A stretch of 64,000 bases of DNA from Branchipolynoe longqiensis (GCA_030323885.1 CM059193.1:79015447-79079446), one strand, 5' to 3'; positions 21,965-32,753 are shown, numbered from the stretch's first letter. The notes: generated by a model not told the origin, from the letters alone. Translations and numbers: made by a program.

Positions 21965-23334
21965 GAGAACTAACATAATCCACTCACTTGGGTCTAAATG
22001 AGCAAAATTGGATCCGTAAAAATAAGGATGTTTTTGAATGTCAAATATTAGATGAGGTTGTATGTCATTAACCCACCAGCGCAATCATTCGCCGCAACAG
22101 GACATCTTCTATTCCTTCTCTTATTGGGTGTCAGTCCCCACTGACACTCAAACACATTTTACTAAGCTGCGTTGATTTTTTGGCCCTGCGCCAACAGTTC
22201 TACACTGCAGACAGTATGCACGACCTTTTTACTAAGGTAAAACAGGAAAACATTTTAGTCTTGTTGAGGGCAGCTGGACTGTACCACCTCATATAGTTTA
22301 CTAAATAGATTCTACCAATTATTAATCAAACTTTTCTTTTTCTATGGGAATTTGTTTCCCTTGACCACAAATATATGATTGTGAGCTTTCTAATTTAATG
22401 AGTGTCTATTGGCACATAATTGATTGTCTGCTTTTACATGTAAAAGCGATGGTTTGAACAAAAAACAAACATTTCTCACCGTGAATATGGCCTATGCTTC
22501 CAACACGGCGTAAAGCAACCCCAATCAATCCATCAAAACTCCTTCTCTGCACCTATTCGCCCTCTCTTCAGACCGGATGCAGTTAGGACGATGTGTGTAG
22601 ATGAATAATAGCTTCTCCTTTCATGGTCATTTATCCACTTTAGACCAAACAGAGATAGCACTATCGCGAGATCTCTTTCCTAATCAGTTACAAATCCACC
22701 GGATAGGCTGATACTCATTAATTTATATTCCAGAATTTGGGTGGGCGATAATAGGGAATGGTCGCGTCATACCAGTGGAACTCTACACAAAGATATACTA
22801 TTTAAGTTATGTGTTGCATAATTCCTTATGTGAGCATAATTGATATATAATGGTACATACTCCTTCTAAAAAGATTGTCTCTTATTTTATCTTAGATGAT
22901 CATGTAGGCCTACCCATTGAATAAATAAATCCGCTGTAGCATCGTTCAGAAATCCCATAACTTTAATCAAATGTAGTATATATTTTGCTCTTTGTTAAAC
23001 AAATAAAATATGCATGATACAATAAGTTAAAGGATGTAAAGCATAGAATTACAATACTTTAGAAACGTTGTCAAAGTTTGTAATGTCTTTATCATAGTTC
23101 AATATAACCAGTTAGGGCCTACATTTGTTATATAATAATAAATTATGTAGCAAGTCAATGGATATATGCGTATCAGCTTTTATAGTTAATGAGTCATGAA
23201 ATTAGTGGCAGGTGTCACATAAGACTGAGACCGTGTGCTTTATTTGTGAACAGATCACAGTCGATGATTAAACTACACAGGTTTCTGACAATTTCTGAGG
23301 TATTCTTGGGGGGGGGTGAATTAATAAAGAATTG
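21965..23334. other. AT-rich stretch without recognised features
   Basis: No long frame, no tandem repeat and no relation to the families listed. One local oddity is TTTTACATGTAAAAGCG near 22431, a short palindrome. May be single-copy intergenic DNA. Confidence 0.5.
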
Positions 23335-23412
23335 CACCTAGAGCAGGTTTCGAACCCACACTTTTGGCTATTCTGGGGCTAGCATGTTAACCATTACACT
23401 ACCTAGGCTTCC
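23335..23412 (-). mobile_element. SINE-N tRNA-like head
   Basis: On minus: CCTAGGTAGTGTAATGGTTA (A box) and GTGGGTTCGAAACCTGC (B box), closed by CTAGG pairing with CCTAG. A related stretch continues to 23545, where ATTAGAGTACCTACACTCCC and ATAACACTATCATTGCCTAC echo 23390-23440. The body is not delimited. I read it as SINE-derived, not a functional tRNA. Confidence 0.6.
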
Positions 23413-23696
23413 TGATGCAGTCACCCTATCCACGCCTACCTGCCTACGCGGCACCTTGCCTGATAGGTCAGTGCAGACAACTACAAATAGTACAATTCTA
23501 GCCATTAGAGTACCTACACTCCCTGGTGCAATAACACTATCATTGCCTACTAGTTAGTGCAGCGATTTCCCTGGGATGTCAATACTGAGTGTTACACTAG
23601 TAGTAGTATACAAACAAAGGAGGACCTGCACTTTTATAAACACCGCTAAGTTTCCAAGCTTACAGGTTTTGACAAATCTGGGGAGATGGACACAAA

Positions 23697-24065
23697 TGAA
23701 ATGGCCAAATGAGTTGAGCGACCGCCTCCCATTTTGGAAGGTTGTGGGATTCAAACCACTGACCGAGTCAAATCAATGACTTATAAAATATATACTTGTA
23801 GCCACCTAGCCTGGTGTTCTGCATTACTTGATAGAGCCACATGCCCCCACCTCTACCAATTTGGATTTCCACCACTGTGTATAACTTACAGCGTCATCAA
23901 AGGCCAGTTGCTCTCATACCATGTCTATGTGGTGTGGGAGGTTAAAAATCCCTTGGGTCGGTAAAAGTGTAGACTTGGGTTTTCTATCGACAAACTGTCT
24001 AATCGTGAAAACAAGTCTATCCAGACTTACCCATGACATGCAGTATAAATGTTCCAGAGAAAGGA
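23697..24065 (+). mobile_element. Chimeric SINE: B-type head joined to SINE-C body
   Basis: Starts with the SINE-A/B head (ATGGCCAAATGAGTTGAGCG, GAGTCAAATCAATGAC, CACCTAGCCTGGTGTTCTGC). At about 23850 it switches to SINE-C (TACCAATTTGGATTTCCACC to ATGACATGCAGTATAAATGT). Junction lies after GCATTACTTGATAGAGCC. Confidence 0.8.
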
Positions 24066-24078
24066 ACAGTGGAATGAT

Positions 24079-24376
24079 GTTGGTTGTTGGAGTTTTACGT
24101 CCTGGCAATATCTACAGTCATATCAGGATGGATATCAACTTGTGACAGTGCATACCCATGGTGAATTTATAGTCTTCCCCCACTTGGAGACCAGCCCGCC
24201 AGCACCATGACCTGATATCCCACTCAGTCACATTATCCTGACACTGAGCGAAACAGTCCTTACCCTATCGTATTAATGTTGAGCGCCCGGCTGGGAGCGA
24301 CAAGTATCAATTTTGTAAGTCATTGAAGACCAATTGTCACCGATTGAAATTGACTTTGGTTGATCAACTAATGTAC
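24079..24376 (-). mobile_element. SINE-A fused to a SINE-B tail
   Basis: SINE-A on minus from GTTGGTTGTTGGAGTTTTAC to AAGTATCAATTTTGTAAGTC (24079-24325). It is followed directly by a plus-strand SINE-B tail (GAAGACCAATTGTCACCG to AACTAATGTACC, 24325-24376). Confidence 0.8.
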
Positions 24377-24546
24377 CAAAGATATATAAAAAATACAAAA
24401 ATGAAATGGGTAACATCCAGTGTTGTGCTATAATGTTGGCAGTAACAAATATTCAACAATCTGGAAATGTACATGATTACTGCTAACTTGGCTGCCACAG
24501 ACACCCGTCCCTCGGCCAGCACCCTATCGACACCAGGCACAAAAAG

Positions 24547-24860
24547 CGTCTTTTATTTAATGACACCCCCAGAGCTCATTGATTTGTTATCATCAGCTAT
24601 TGGACATCAAGCAGATGGTCATTCTGACATATTTCTTTGGAGGAAACCAACTGCCGCCACATAGGCTAATCTTTCTGTATTTTATATGCACTTTCCCACA
24701 GCCAGGACAGCACATAACACAACCTTTGATGAACCAGTTCTGGACCACTGGTTGGAATGGAAAATAACCCAAACTGCAAATGGGTCCATTGAGCAAGATC
24801 GATCAGATGACCCACACCTTTACAGGTGAACACTCTACCGCATGAACTATGTCCTGCTCG
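24547..24860 (-). mobile_element. SINE-F, nearly full length
   Basis: TTTTATTTAATGACACCCCC to GAACTATGTCCTGCTCG. About 20 bp of the AGCAGCAAGGG part are lost near 24676. Confidence 0.87.
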
Positions 24861-24995
24861 ACATCAGGCACAGACTATGCAGTACTTATTGTGACCTAGT
24901 TTGAACACATATTCAAGTGGCATAATCCAATGAGGCCATAAAAGTATCGAAACCAAAGTACCTAGTTAACATGTATTGCTGCACAGAAAGTAATA

Positions 24996-25249
24996 TTAAA
25001 GCTGCATCGTCCGATAAAAGCATGACATTTTCAAAACCAAAAAATGTATCTAGATTCGATCTTAAATATCTAACTTAGATACTAATGCGTTTATTAATCA
25101 TGTGTTGCCATATAGAAGGGAATAAATACAAAGTCAATTTAATAGAACATGTTACTGCTGAAGCCTATGGTGTCAGAATGTTAGCATGGTTGCCATATTT
25201 ATCTCAGAAAATGAAAGAGACTCAAAACCATCAGACTATGCAACTTTAA
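24996..25249 (-). mobile_element. MITE-E, internally deleted
   Basis: TTAA at both ends (24996-24999, 25246-25249). Ends AGCTGCATCGTCCGAT and ATCAGACTATGCAACT. The segment around AACTAATTTGACATGTTT is missing. A further degraded piece (GAAATATTATCAAAGTTAGG) lies at 25322-25425. Confidence 0.85.
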
Positions 25250-25437
25250 GTCAATTTGATAGAAACTACAACCGTTGTAAATCATAAATACATCTGATGT
25301 TCAGTGTTTTGACGTTCACTCCGATTTTATTTTGTATGTTTTCATTTGATTTGAAATATTATCAAAGTTAGGCATTTTTAATCAGAGTTTCTCCAAACGA
25401 AATTAAGGCGGATAATATTGATTAATACCAGCTGGAA

Positions 25438-25775
25438 TTGCTGAATGAGCTGAGCAGCCACTTCCTGTATGGCAGGTCAAAACCTGGGTTTGAACCGGGC
25501 TGAATAAAAGGAATGACTTAAAATATTATTCTTGTCACTAACTAGGTTGGTTGTTGGAGGTTTAAGCCCTTGCAACATCTAAGGTTATATCAGGATGAGT
25601 ACCGACTTGTGACAGTGTGCACTCATGGTGACATTTTAGTGCTGCCCCACTGGGAGACCAGGTAACCAGCACCGTTACCTAATATCCTACTCAGTCACAT
25701 TATCTTGACATTGAGCCAACCAGTCCTTGCCCTCTCCTAATAATGCCGAGCGTCTGGCTAGGAAGCAACAAGTGG
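25438..25775 (-). mobile_element. SINE-A head fragment (plus) followed by SINE-A (minus)
   Basis: 25438-25552 is a plus-strand head (GCTGAATGAGCTGAGCAGCC, GGGTTTGAACCGGG). 25554-25775 is a minus copy starting at its tail (GGTTGGTTGTTGGAGG) and ending near TAGGAAGCAACAAGTGG, without its head. Confidence 0.8.
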
Positions 25776-25799
25776 GGTTCCTCCATACAGTGCACCAGG

Positions 25800-26502
25800 C
25801 ACAGGGGCCTAATCGGTAGGGCGCAGGCCTCGCGTGCGGAGGGTTGGGAGTTTGGTTTCTGGTCGAGTCAAACGGATGACCTTAAAATTGATACTTGTGA
25901 CTTCCTACAAAGATCCTATAATACTAAGACGGCTCAATCCCTATCTCTCCCATGGCAATGTAAATTTTGCAGTGCCACCTTGTGGTGGGTTTGATCAGCC
26001 CGGCTGCTGCTTGGTGTTTCACATGTAAACACATACAATTATATTATACATGAGATAGTTAAGTATGAATACACATCAATATGAAATTGCTATGAACAAA
26101 TACACATCATCATCAGCATCATCATCATCATCGCCATCATCACACATCTTTCACATTCATATATTCATTTATACATACAATATAGCAACTGTTTAACCAA
26201 GAGAACAGCCAGCGCACCAAGTGGTGGGTTTGATCATACACAGTACAGGCTGAGTGAGCCCTCTTAGTATTATAGGGTCTTTGCTTCCTAGCATGGCGCT
26301 CGACATTAATACGATAGGGCAAGGACTGGTTAGCTCAATGTCCGGATAATGTGACTGAGTGGTATACCAGGTCATGATGCTGATGGCCTGGTCTCCCAGT
26401 GGGCCAGCACTAAAACGTCACCATGAGTGTGCACTGTTACAAGTCGGTACCCGTTCTGATATGGCCTTAGATGTTGCCAGGATGTAAAACTCCAACAACC
26501 AG
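25800..26502 (+). mobile_element. SINE-A split by MITE-G
   Basis: Head at 25800-25907 (GGCCTAATCGGTAGGGCGCA, ATACTTGTGACTTCCTA). The body resumes at 26284 (CTTCCTAGCATGGCGCTCG) and ends ACTCCAACAACCAGCC. CTTCCTA is duplicated on both sides of the insert, so the original site can be read directly. Confidence 0.9.
25908..26283. mobile_element. MITE-G, copy 1 (376 bp)
   Basis: Ends CAAAGATCCTATAATACTAA and its near-perfect inverted partner, with TSD CTTCCTA (25901-25907 and 26284-26290). A second inverted motif, CACCTTGTGGTGGGTTTGATC and its direct relative ACCAAGTGGTGGGTTTGATC, lies inside, and a CATCAT microsatellite is at 26108-26145. The CAAAG end fits the loose YARNG pattern of hAT elements, but the 7-bp duplication (8 bp is usual) leaves this open. 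Confidence 0.9.
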
Positions 26503-26889
26503 CCAAGCATACAGTTAACACACATGATGCACGTGCACACAGAGTCTAAAATGTTGGTGCTCAGAACGAATGTTGCACCGGAAGTGTGCTACGTCACCCT
26601 CATTACAATGAGGAGCCCTCCTCCCCCCTCGTTACATACCAGCACTGAATTCCTCCTGGGTGTAATTAGGACTGCGCCTTGGGCGGTGGGTAAACAGATT
26701 GATTCTGAGTCATACAGGCCAGTAACCAGGATACAGGTTCTGTAACCATGGAAATGTGACGTCTTTCTTCATTAGCACTAGCAGCCGCAGGGTCTCCTTG
26801 TTTTGTGCCTGTACTGAGTTTCCGGCGAAACTGACCAATCACGAGTTATGTTATATTTAGATGTAGATTTGACGCAGTTTTGCTTGTGT
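26503..26889. other. Spacer, nothing recognised
   Basis: Contains GTGTGCTACGTCACCC and a C-rich CCCTCCTCCCCCCTC, but no repeat or gene signal. Confidence 0.45.
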
Positions 26890-27148
26890 GTTGTTGTTTT
26901 GCGTCCTATCAACATCTAAGGTCATATCAGGATGGGTACCAACTTGTGACAGTTGCCACTCATGGCGACTTTATAGTGCTGCCCCATTGGGAGACCAGAC
27001 CGCCAGCACCATGACCTGATTTCTCACTCAGTCACATTATCCTGACACTGAGCACACCAGTCCTTCCCCTGTCCTAATAATGTCTAGCGCCTGGCTAGGA
27101 AGCGACAAGTATAAATTGTTATGTGATTGGTTTGTTATGTCACTGGTT
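26890..27148 (-). mobile_element. SINE-A, head missing
   Basis: From TTGTTGTTTTGCGTCCTATC to AGGAAGCGACAAGTATAAAT. The following GGTTTGTTATGTCACTGGTT is a degraded head. Confidence 0.83.
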
Positions 27149-27359
27149 TGTAGGGTTAATGTGTTGTCTTGTTGTTGGGTTGCTGTGTGGTTTCCTTTGA
27201 GTTTGTCGTCATGTGTGTTTGGAAAGCTTGTAGCTATTTGCAGATGCACACATAGTCTATTTGAAGTGGTGTTTCAGGGGATGGTGAATTTAGAAAGCTG
27301 TCTATTCTGTCTAACAGTATGGCAGCAGACTAACAGAACGGTAAAGAAACAGGGTTCAA

Positions 27360-27702
27360 TTAAAGCTGCATAGTCGGATGAAGTATCAAATTTTCAAAAC
27401 CAAAACAAGTATCTAGATTTGATTCGACATATCTAAATTAGATACTGATCCACTTATTAAATATTTGTTTCTGCATAGAAAGTAACACTGAGTCAATTTA
27501 ATAAAACCTGTTACTGCTGAAGCCTATATGGTGTGAGAGTTTTGACGTGCTTGCCAAAACTAACTTGACATGTTTATACTTCAAATATCTCAAAACTTAC
27601 CCATTTAAAATAAAAGTTGCTTCAATTTAAAGTAATGATCAATGTAATATATTTGTCTCAGAAAAATGACAAAACTCAAAACTATCGGGCTATGTGCTTA
27701 AA
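27360..27702 (-). mobile_element. MITE-E, full length
   Basis: TTAA at both ends (27360-27363, 27699-27702). Left end AGCTGCATAGTCGGATG. The right end is decayed (ATCGGGCTATGTGCTTAA). Confidence 0.88.
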
Positions 27703-27897
27703 GGGGATGCTATTTAAATAAATGTGTAGTAATCGTAATCTGCACTGATCTGTCATGCAAGGAGCTACATAGGCTTATCGATGGTTCCTGAATAATCCTT
27801 TCAAGTTATGGGAAATAGAAGTGTATTGAATTATATGTTCAGACATAGTGCATGCCCCCAATAGTACAGCCTTTGATATGATAGGATATATACAGAT
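27703..27897. other. Spacer
   Basis: No feature seen between MITE-E and the 71-bp array. Confidence 0.4.
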
Positions 27898-28555
27898 ATA
27901 CTCTTTATCGAACTGCCCCAAATATGTAAGGGTTTGTTAATTGTGTACTAGGTGGTGGCTCTAAAGAGATCCTCTTTAATGAACTGCCCCAAATATGTAA
28001 GGGTTTGTTAATTGTGTACTAGATGGTAGCTATAAAGAGATCCTCTTTATTGAACTGCCCCAAATATGTAAGGGTTTGTTAATTGTGTACTAGGTGGTAG
28101 CTATAAAGAGATCCTCTTTATTGAACTGCCCCAAATATGTAAGGGTTTGTTAATTGTGTACTAGGTGGTAGCTATAAAGAGATCCTCTCTATTGAACTGC
28201 CCCAAATATGTAAGGGTTTGTTAATTGTGTACTAGGTGGTAGCTATAAAGAGATCCTCTCTATTGAACTGCCCCAAATATGTAAGGGTTTGTTAATTGTG
28301 TACTAGGTGGTAGCTATAAAGAGATCCTCTCTATTGAACTGCCCCAATATTAAGGGTTTGTAATGTGACGGGGTGGCTCTAAAGAGATCCTCTCTATTGA
28401 ACTGCCCCAAATATGTAAGGGTTTGTTAATTGTGTACTAGGTGGTAGCTATAAAGAGATCCTCTCTATTGAACTGCCCCAAATATGTAAGGGTTTGTTAA
28501 TTGTGTACTAGGTGGTAGCTATAAAGAGATCCTCTCTATTGAACTGCCCCAAATA
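27898..28555. repeat. 71-bp minisatellite, about 9-10 copies
   Basis: GAACTGCCCCAAATATGTAA recurs at 27910, 27981, 28052, 28123 and 28194, each 71 bp apart, up to 28541. Copies are nearly identical, apart from one unit near 28340-28390 with several missing bases. AAAGAGATCCTCTTTA in the unit is a short palindrome. Confidence 0.96.
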
Positions 28556-28603
28556 AAACTATGTCGCCAGTAAATCAACACTGTTATCTGACAGGTGAGT
28601 TAG

Positions 28604-28650
28604 TAAAGTTGCATAGTCCGATGCCTTTGAGTTTCTGTCATTTTCTAATG
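28604..28650 (+). mobile_element. MITE-E end fragment
   Basis: AAAGTTGCATAGTCCGATGC then TTTGAGTTTCTGTCATTTTC, broken off where the next element begins. Confidence 0.8.
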
Positions 28651-28932
28651 ACAGTACATCGCCGGTGGTGTACGGCGATGTACGGTTCTCGTCCGGTTCT
28701 CGTCCGGTGGTGTCCGGTGGTGTCTGGTGGTGTCCGGTACAAGTTTTTAACACGCACAAAACTTCTACCGGACACCGCCGGACTGACGTGTCCGGTACTT
28801 GTCTGGTTGCTCGGCGGCAATTGACCCACTTACGCTCCATTTCGATACATTTCGATACATTTTGTCACCGGACACCACGGGACAAGACAATTCTTTGTCC
28901 GGTGTTGTCCGGTAAGGTGTGACAGGTGCTTT
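28651..28932. mobile_element. H-type element (H7), left end unclear
   Basis: Words CCGGTTCTCGT and CCGGTGGTGT are spaced 10-11 bp apart (28683, 28694, 28705, 28715, 28725, 28735), and their complements (ACCGGACACCGCCGG) follow at 28775-28800 and 28866. The right end GGTGTGACAGGTGCTTTAA resembles the GTCACA ends of H1-H4. No matching left end, so truncation is likely. Confidence 0.55.
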
Positions 28933-28978
28933 AATTATTGTGCTTGGCCTTCAGCTAGAAAAAAAGATAATAAAAGTA

Positions 28979-29216
28979 CACCAAAGAAGGTGCCAACAAC
29001 TGACACCCACTTGCATGTCTGCTCGAGAACGCCGATGGGTGCAAAACCTTTCTTTAAATCAGAAAGAAACTAAAGAAGGTACTAAGAACTGATACACACG
29101 TCATTGTGCGTTGGAGAAAAACAAACCGCGGCACAACTTTTATTTGTAGGCTACATTGAATGTTGTTGTTTTTTAATCAGAAAGGTACCAAAGAAGGTGC
29201 TAAGAATTGACACCCA
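28979..29216. repeat. Three copies of an ACCAAAGAAGGTGC motif
   Basis: ACCAAAGAAGGTGCCAACAA, AACTAAAGAAGGTACTAAGA and ACCAAAGAAGGTGCTAAGAA, each followed by TGACACCCA-like text, occur at 28979, 29068 and 29186. ATCAGAAAG precedes the last two. The rest up to 29482 is unrecognised; a 95-codon open frame (29104-29391) has no known domain. Confidence 0.6.
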
Positions 29217-29482
29217 TGTTCATGTGCGATTGATTTTTATATCATTTCTTCTTATTGTGATATTTCAACGTTGTATGGTAAGTGCAATCAATGCCTCTTT
29301 CTCTGACAACATTCTCAGAGACTTGCCAAGAACATTCATGAATCCCTTTTCTTTTTTTCTTTTGATAAGAACAAGTCACAAATCCCATTGATTCTTGGAG
29401 TTGTCCTTGGTAACGGGATTTGCTTAATCCTAGTGACTGTTCAATAAGTCTATGGGCGGCTTTCAAGACGCCACGAATTTTA

Positions 29483-29736
29483 TGCTAGGTACACACCTAC
29501 AGTATACAATTTGTGCACTAAAAATCGCGACCCGACTCGACCCGCTTAAAACTGAAAACGGGTCGATTCATTTTTCGAATCGCGAATCGCAATCGTAAGG
29601 AAGCCGTTTTAGCCCTAAAAAGTCGCAAATCGCAATCGGTAGGTGTGCTAGGGGAGTGCACACCTCACGATTTTTGGGCAGTTTTAGATCGTATACGGTA
29701 GGTGGGTGCGGAAAAACGGTAGGTGTGTACCTAGCA
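29483..29736. mobile_element. H-type element H5 (254 bp)
   Basis: Inverted ends TGCTAGGTACACACCTAC, flanked by TTA on both sides (29480-29482, 29737-29739). The interior holds AAATCGC, GCGAATCGCAATCG and GGGTCGATTC words in both orientations. A second member is at 54352-54626. TTA duplication suggests a PIF/Harbinger-type mechanism. Confidence 0.83.
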
Positions 29737-29874
29737 TTACACAGGAGATATGTCAGGTAAGCCATAACGCTATATTCTTACAGAAACAAAGAAATGGTCC
29801 CTGGTGTCCTATTTCCGTCCACACAGCTGGGCGTGCAATTCTTAGGCCACGTCTGGTTTCTAGTTTCTATAGTC

Positions 29875-30223
29875 GTCGGTTGGTTGTTGGAGTTTTACGT
29901 CCTGGCAACATCTACGTTCATATCAGGACCGCTACCGACTTGTGAATGTGTGCATTCATGGCGACTTTATAGTGTTTCCCCACTGGGAGACTAATCCGCC
30001 AGAACTATGACCTGATATCCCACTCAGTCACATTGTCCTGGCACTGAGCCAACCAGTCCTTGCCCTATCCTAATAATGCCGAGCGCCTGGCGAGGAAATG
30101 ACATGTATCAATTTGTATGTCATTTGCTTGATTCGACCAGGGTTCGAACCCATGGGTTTGAATCTCAAGATCCACCAAAACGGCAGACGGACGCTCAACT
30201 CATTCGGCCATCCCGTCTGGTAA
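29875..30223 (-). mobile_element. SINE-A, full length with target duplication
   Basis: The 11-bp TTTCTATAGTC is present on both sides (29864-29874 and 30224-30234), proving retroposition. Head on minus includes GATGGCCGAATGAGTTGAGC and GGTTCGAACCCTGG; tail ACTCCAACAACCAACCGAC. Best reference copy for the family in this window. Confidence 0.93.
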
Positions 30224-30347
30224 TTTCTATAGTCAAAGTGTATCATATGTAAGTCTTGACAGGATTAATATTGTTATTGTGGCTGACTTAAGCTAGCTGC
30301 TGATGACAATATCAGAATATAAATATATATATACATATATATAAAAG

Positions 30348-30646
30348 GAAAGGAAAGTTTCTTTTATTTAATGACGCCTCTAGAGGACATTGGTTTTCAT
30401 CATCGGCTATTGGACGTTAAACAAATGGTCATTCTGATGTATTTCTTTGGAGGAAACCCGCCGCCACATGGTCTACTCTTCCCCACAGACAGGACAGCAC
30501 ATACCACAGCCTTTGGTGAACCAGTTATGGAACACGGGTTGGAACAGAAAATAGCCCAAATTGCAAATGTGTCCACTGAGCAGGATCGATATGATTACCC
30601 ACACCTTCACAAATGGACACTCTACCACCTGAGCTATGTCCTGCTC
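30348..30646 (-). mobile_element. SINE-F, internally shortened
   Basis: TTTTATTTAATGACGCCTCT to GAGCTATGTCCTGCTCC. About 35 bp around the GCAGCAAGGG part are missing. Confidence 0.86.
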
Positions 30647-30731
30647 CAAAAAAATAAATGGTAAATAACTGTATTGTCACATAGCTGGAAAACCAGTACT
30701 AGGGCGCCGTCAAAATACTTTATTTAATGAA

Positions 30732-31050
30732 TGGCGTTCTCTGTGGCGGAGTGGTTAGAGTCTGACTTTTTTCTAGGTCAGACTCCTAATCTGAGGGTCA
30801 GCGGTTCGATTCCCCGTGCCCCCAGCTCTGCCAATTTGGATTTCCACCGCTGTGTATAACTTACAGCGTCATCAAAGGCTGGTTGCTCTCATACCATATC
30901 TATGTGGTGTGGGAGGTTAAAATTCCCTTGGGTCGGTAAAAGTGTAGGCTCGCGCTTTCTATCGACCAGCAGTGGAATGAGGAAGACCAGTCGTCTATGA
31001 CTGAAATTTCCCCTGCTTAAACAACTAATGGACCCCAAAAAAAAAAAAAC
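30732..31050 (+). mobile_element. Chimeric SINE: SINE-C head and body with SINE-B tail
   Basis: Starts TCTGTGGCGGAGTGGTTAGA and continues as SINE-C to GCGCTTTCTATCGACC. It then switches to the SINE-B end AGCAGTGGAATGAGGAAGAC ... AACTAATGGACCCCAAAAAA. The poly-A-like tail shows the chimera was itself inserted as a unit. Confidence 0.85.
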
Positions 31051-31076
31051 TATATCGACAACAACAGAACCATCAA

Positions 31077-31150
31077 GGTTACATAGTCCAGTGGTTTTGA
31101 GTTTCTGTCATTTTATCAGATAAATATATCAGGTTGATCTTGATATTAGG
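31077..31150 (+). mobile_element. MITE-E end fragment
   Basis: GGTTACATAGTCCAGTGGTT to TATCAGGTTGATCTTG, then unrelated sequence. Confidence 0.75.
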
Positions 31151-31203
31151 AAGAGATAGCGAAATCATGTGATCATAGCTTTAATCAAATCCGTGTCTTA
31201 TCC

Positions 31204-31556
31204 TTAAAGTTGCATAGTCCGATCCTTTTGAGTTTTTGCTATTTTCTGAGATAAATATATTATACTAATCGTTATAATCTACTTTACTTTATTTGAAGTA
31301 ACTTTAATTTTAAATGGCTAAGTTTGGGGATATTTGATGTCAAAACATGCCGAAATAATTTTGGCAAGCACGCCAAAACTCTGACGCGATAGACTTCAGT
31401 AGTAACAGTTTCTATTAATTGACTTATTATGCCCTTCTATGCAGCAACAAATGCTTCATAAGTGAATCAATGTCTAAGTTGAATATATATAATCAAATCT
31501 AGATAAGTGTTTTGGTTTTGAAAATGTTATGTTTTCATCGAACTGTGCAACTTTAA
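31204..31556 (+). mobile_element. MITE-E, full length
   Basis: TTAA on both sides. Ends AGTTGCATAGTCCGATC and ATCGAACTGTGCAACT. Confidence 0.9.
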
Positions 31557-31616
31557 CATGTGTCTGATAGGCAACTACAAGGCATTACCATCACGTGTTA
31601 GTGAACAAACCAACTA

Positions 31617-31794
31617 CAGTAAACCCTCTCTAACCGACCACCTCCACAGATCGACCACTCCCCTATACCGATCGCTTTATCTGTGGCTCAACAATACCAT
31701 TGCAACCATATTCTAACTCCCTAAACCGACCATGTCCCTAAATGGACCACTTAAACTCGATCCCAAGGTCGGTCGATTTAAAGAGGTTTTACTG
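31617..31794. mobile_element. pogo/Tc1-like MITE (M1, 178 bp)
   Basis: TA dinucleotides at 31615-31616 and 31795-31796 flank inverted ends CAGTAAACCCTCTCTAACCG and CAGTAAAACCTCTTTAAATCG. CAGTAAAACCTC...AACCGACC ends are typical of pogo/Tigger-type MITEs. Confidence 0.88.
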
Positions 31795-31824
31795 TACATG
31801 GTATGCAGGTATGCAGGTATTCCA

Positions 31825-32272
31825 GGTATAGCAATACCTTAGGGAGTTTGACGCCCCTGCCCTGCAGAGTTGTAAACCACTGCCTTGTGGTACAGGTTCT
31901 TGACAGAACCGAAGGCTAAGGGAGCAAACCCTAAACAGAAACCATGTCACTGTGGCAGCATTAAGGGCGGTTGATGTATGGAACTCCCAACATCTCTGGA
32001 CCAGCCACTGCAGGGACAAATAGTTTTTCGCCTATCTTGACATGTTCTTGCCGGTGTGAAACCTCTATTTGCTCCCTGAGAGAGTGCCGCTGGTAACTTG
32101 CAAAAGCCAGCAGCACTTCAACACTTTTGCAGGCAGCTTTCATGAAATAAAGACCGACTCATGGACGCAACTCTCACGGCAGAGAGCTAAATGGAGAGCG
32201 GCAGTCAGGTCGTGAATGCAGTCTTTGTCGCATCGCGACCGACAGCATGATAATGATGATACTGTACATGGA
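31825..32272. repeat. Unclassified dispersed repeat I, copy 2
   Basis: Same order as 20137-20521, with an extra segment (GACTCATGGACGCAACTCTC to GGTCGTGAATGCAG) that copy 1 replaces with other sequence. Ends CGCGACCGACAGCATGATAA. A 60-codon minus frame (31961-32143) is open here but disrupted in copy 1, so coding function is doubtful. Confidence 0.75.
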
Positions 32273-32753
32273 ATCCAACGACATCATGTTGCCAAGTTAC
32301 TGTTAAGCCACTCATCGGATGGTGCGGCTTTAAAGAAGCTAAAAGAACTGTGTGGGCGCACATGGTTATAGAAGCATTGGATACAATGTGACACATGCTT
32401 CCCACTAATTGAACCAATATTTAGTATCTTCGTAATGGCTGCCCATATCGAACGGTGTCCAATTTATCAGTGGCTGGACATATTTGCTCGCTTTCATGTA
32501 TTAGGCCGGAAGTATAATATAGCAAAGTATCTGAGTTATTAGACCGTGGGGCTTTTGGGTTTTATTAAAAATATATATTGAATTGGGGGGGGGGCAGGAC
32601 CTGGACATTGGTGTTCTAGTAAAGTAAATTGTCTGATGTTTGCACAAAATTCATATAATTTCGTTTTTAATTATTTATTTTGCATGAAATGCTGGTACAT
32701 AATGTCCGCAAGTGGCTAGATATGGATATTCATATATATATATATATATATAT
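32273..32753. other. Spacer with G-run and AT microsatellite
   Basis: A run of 10 G at 32585 and an AT repeat at 32731-32755. No gene or known repeat. Confidence 0.5.

Noticed and set aside
23335..23412. Possible tRNA gene on minus
   Set aside because: Cloverleaf pairing is partial and a relative lies at 44735. Better read as a SINE-N head.
27898..28555. CRISPR-like regular array
   Set aside because: Units are contiguous with no unique spacers, and all other content is eukaryotic.
31961..32143. 60-codon minus frame in repeat I as a retroelement protein piece
   Set aside because: The frame is not kept in the other copy (20137-20521) and no family motif could be named.
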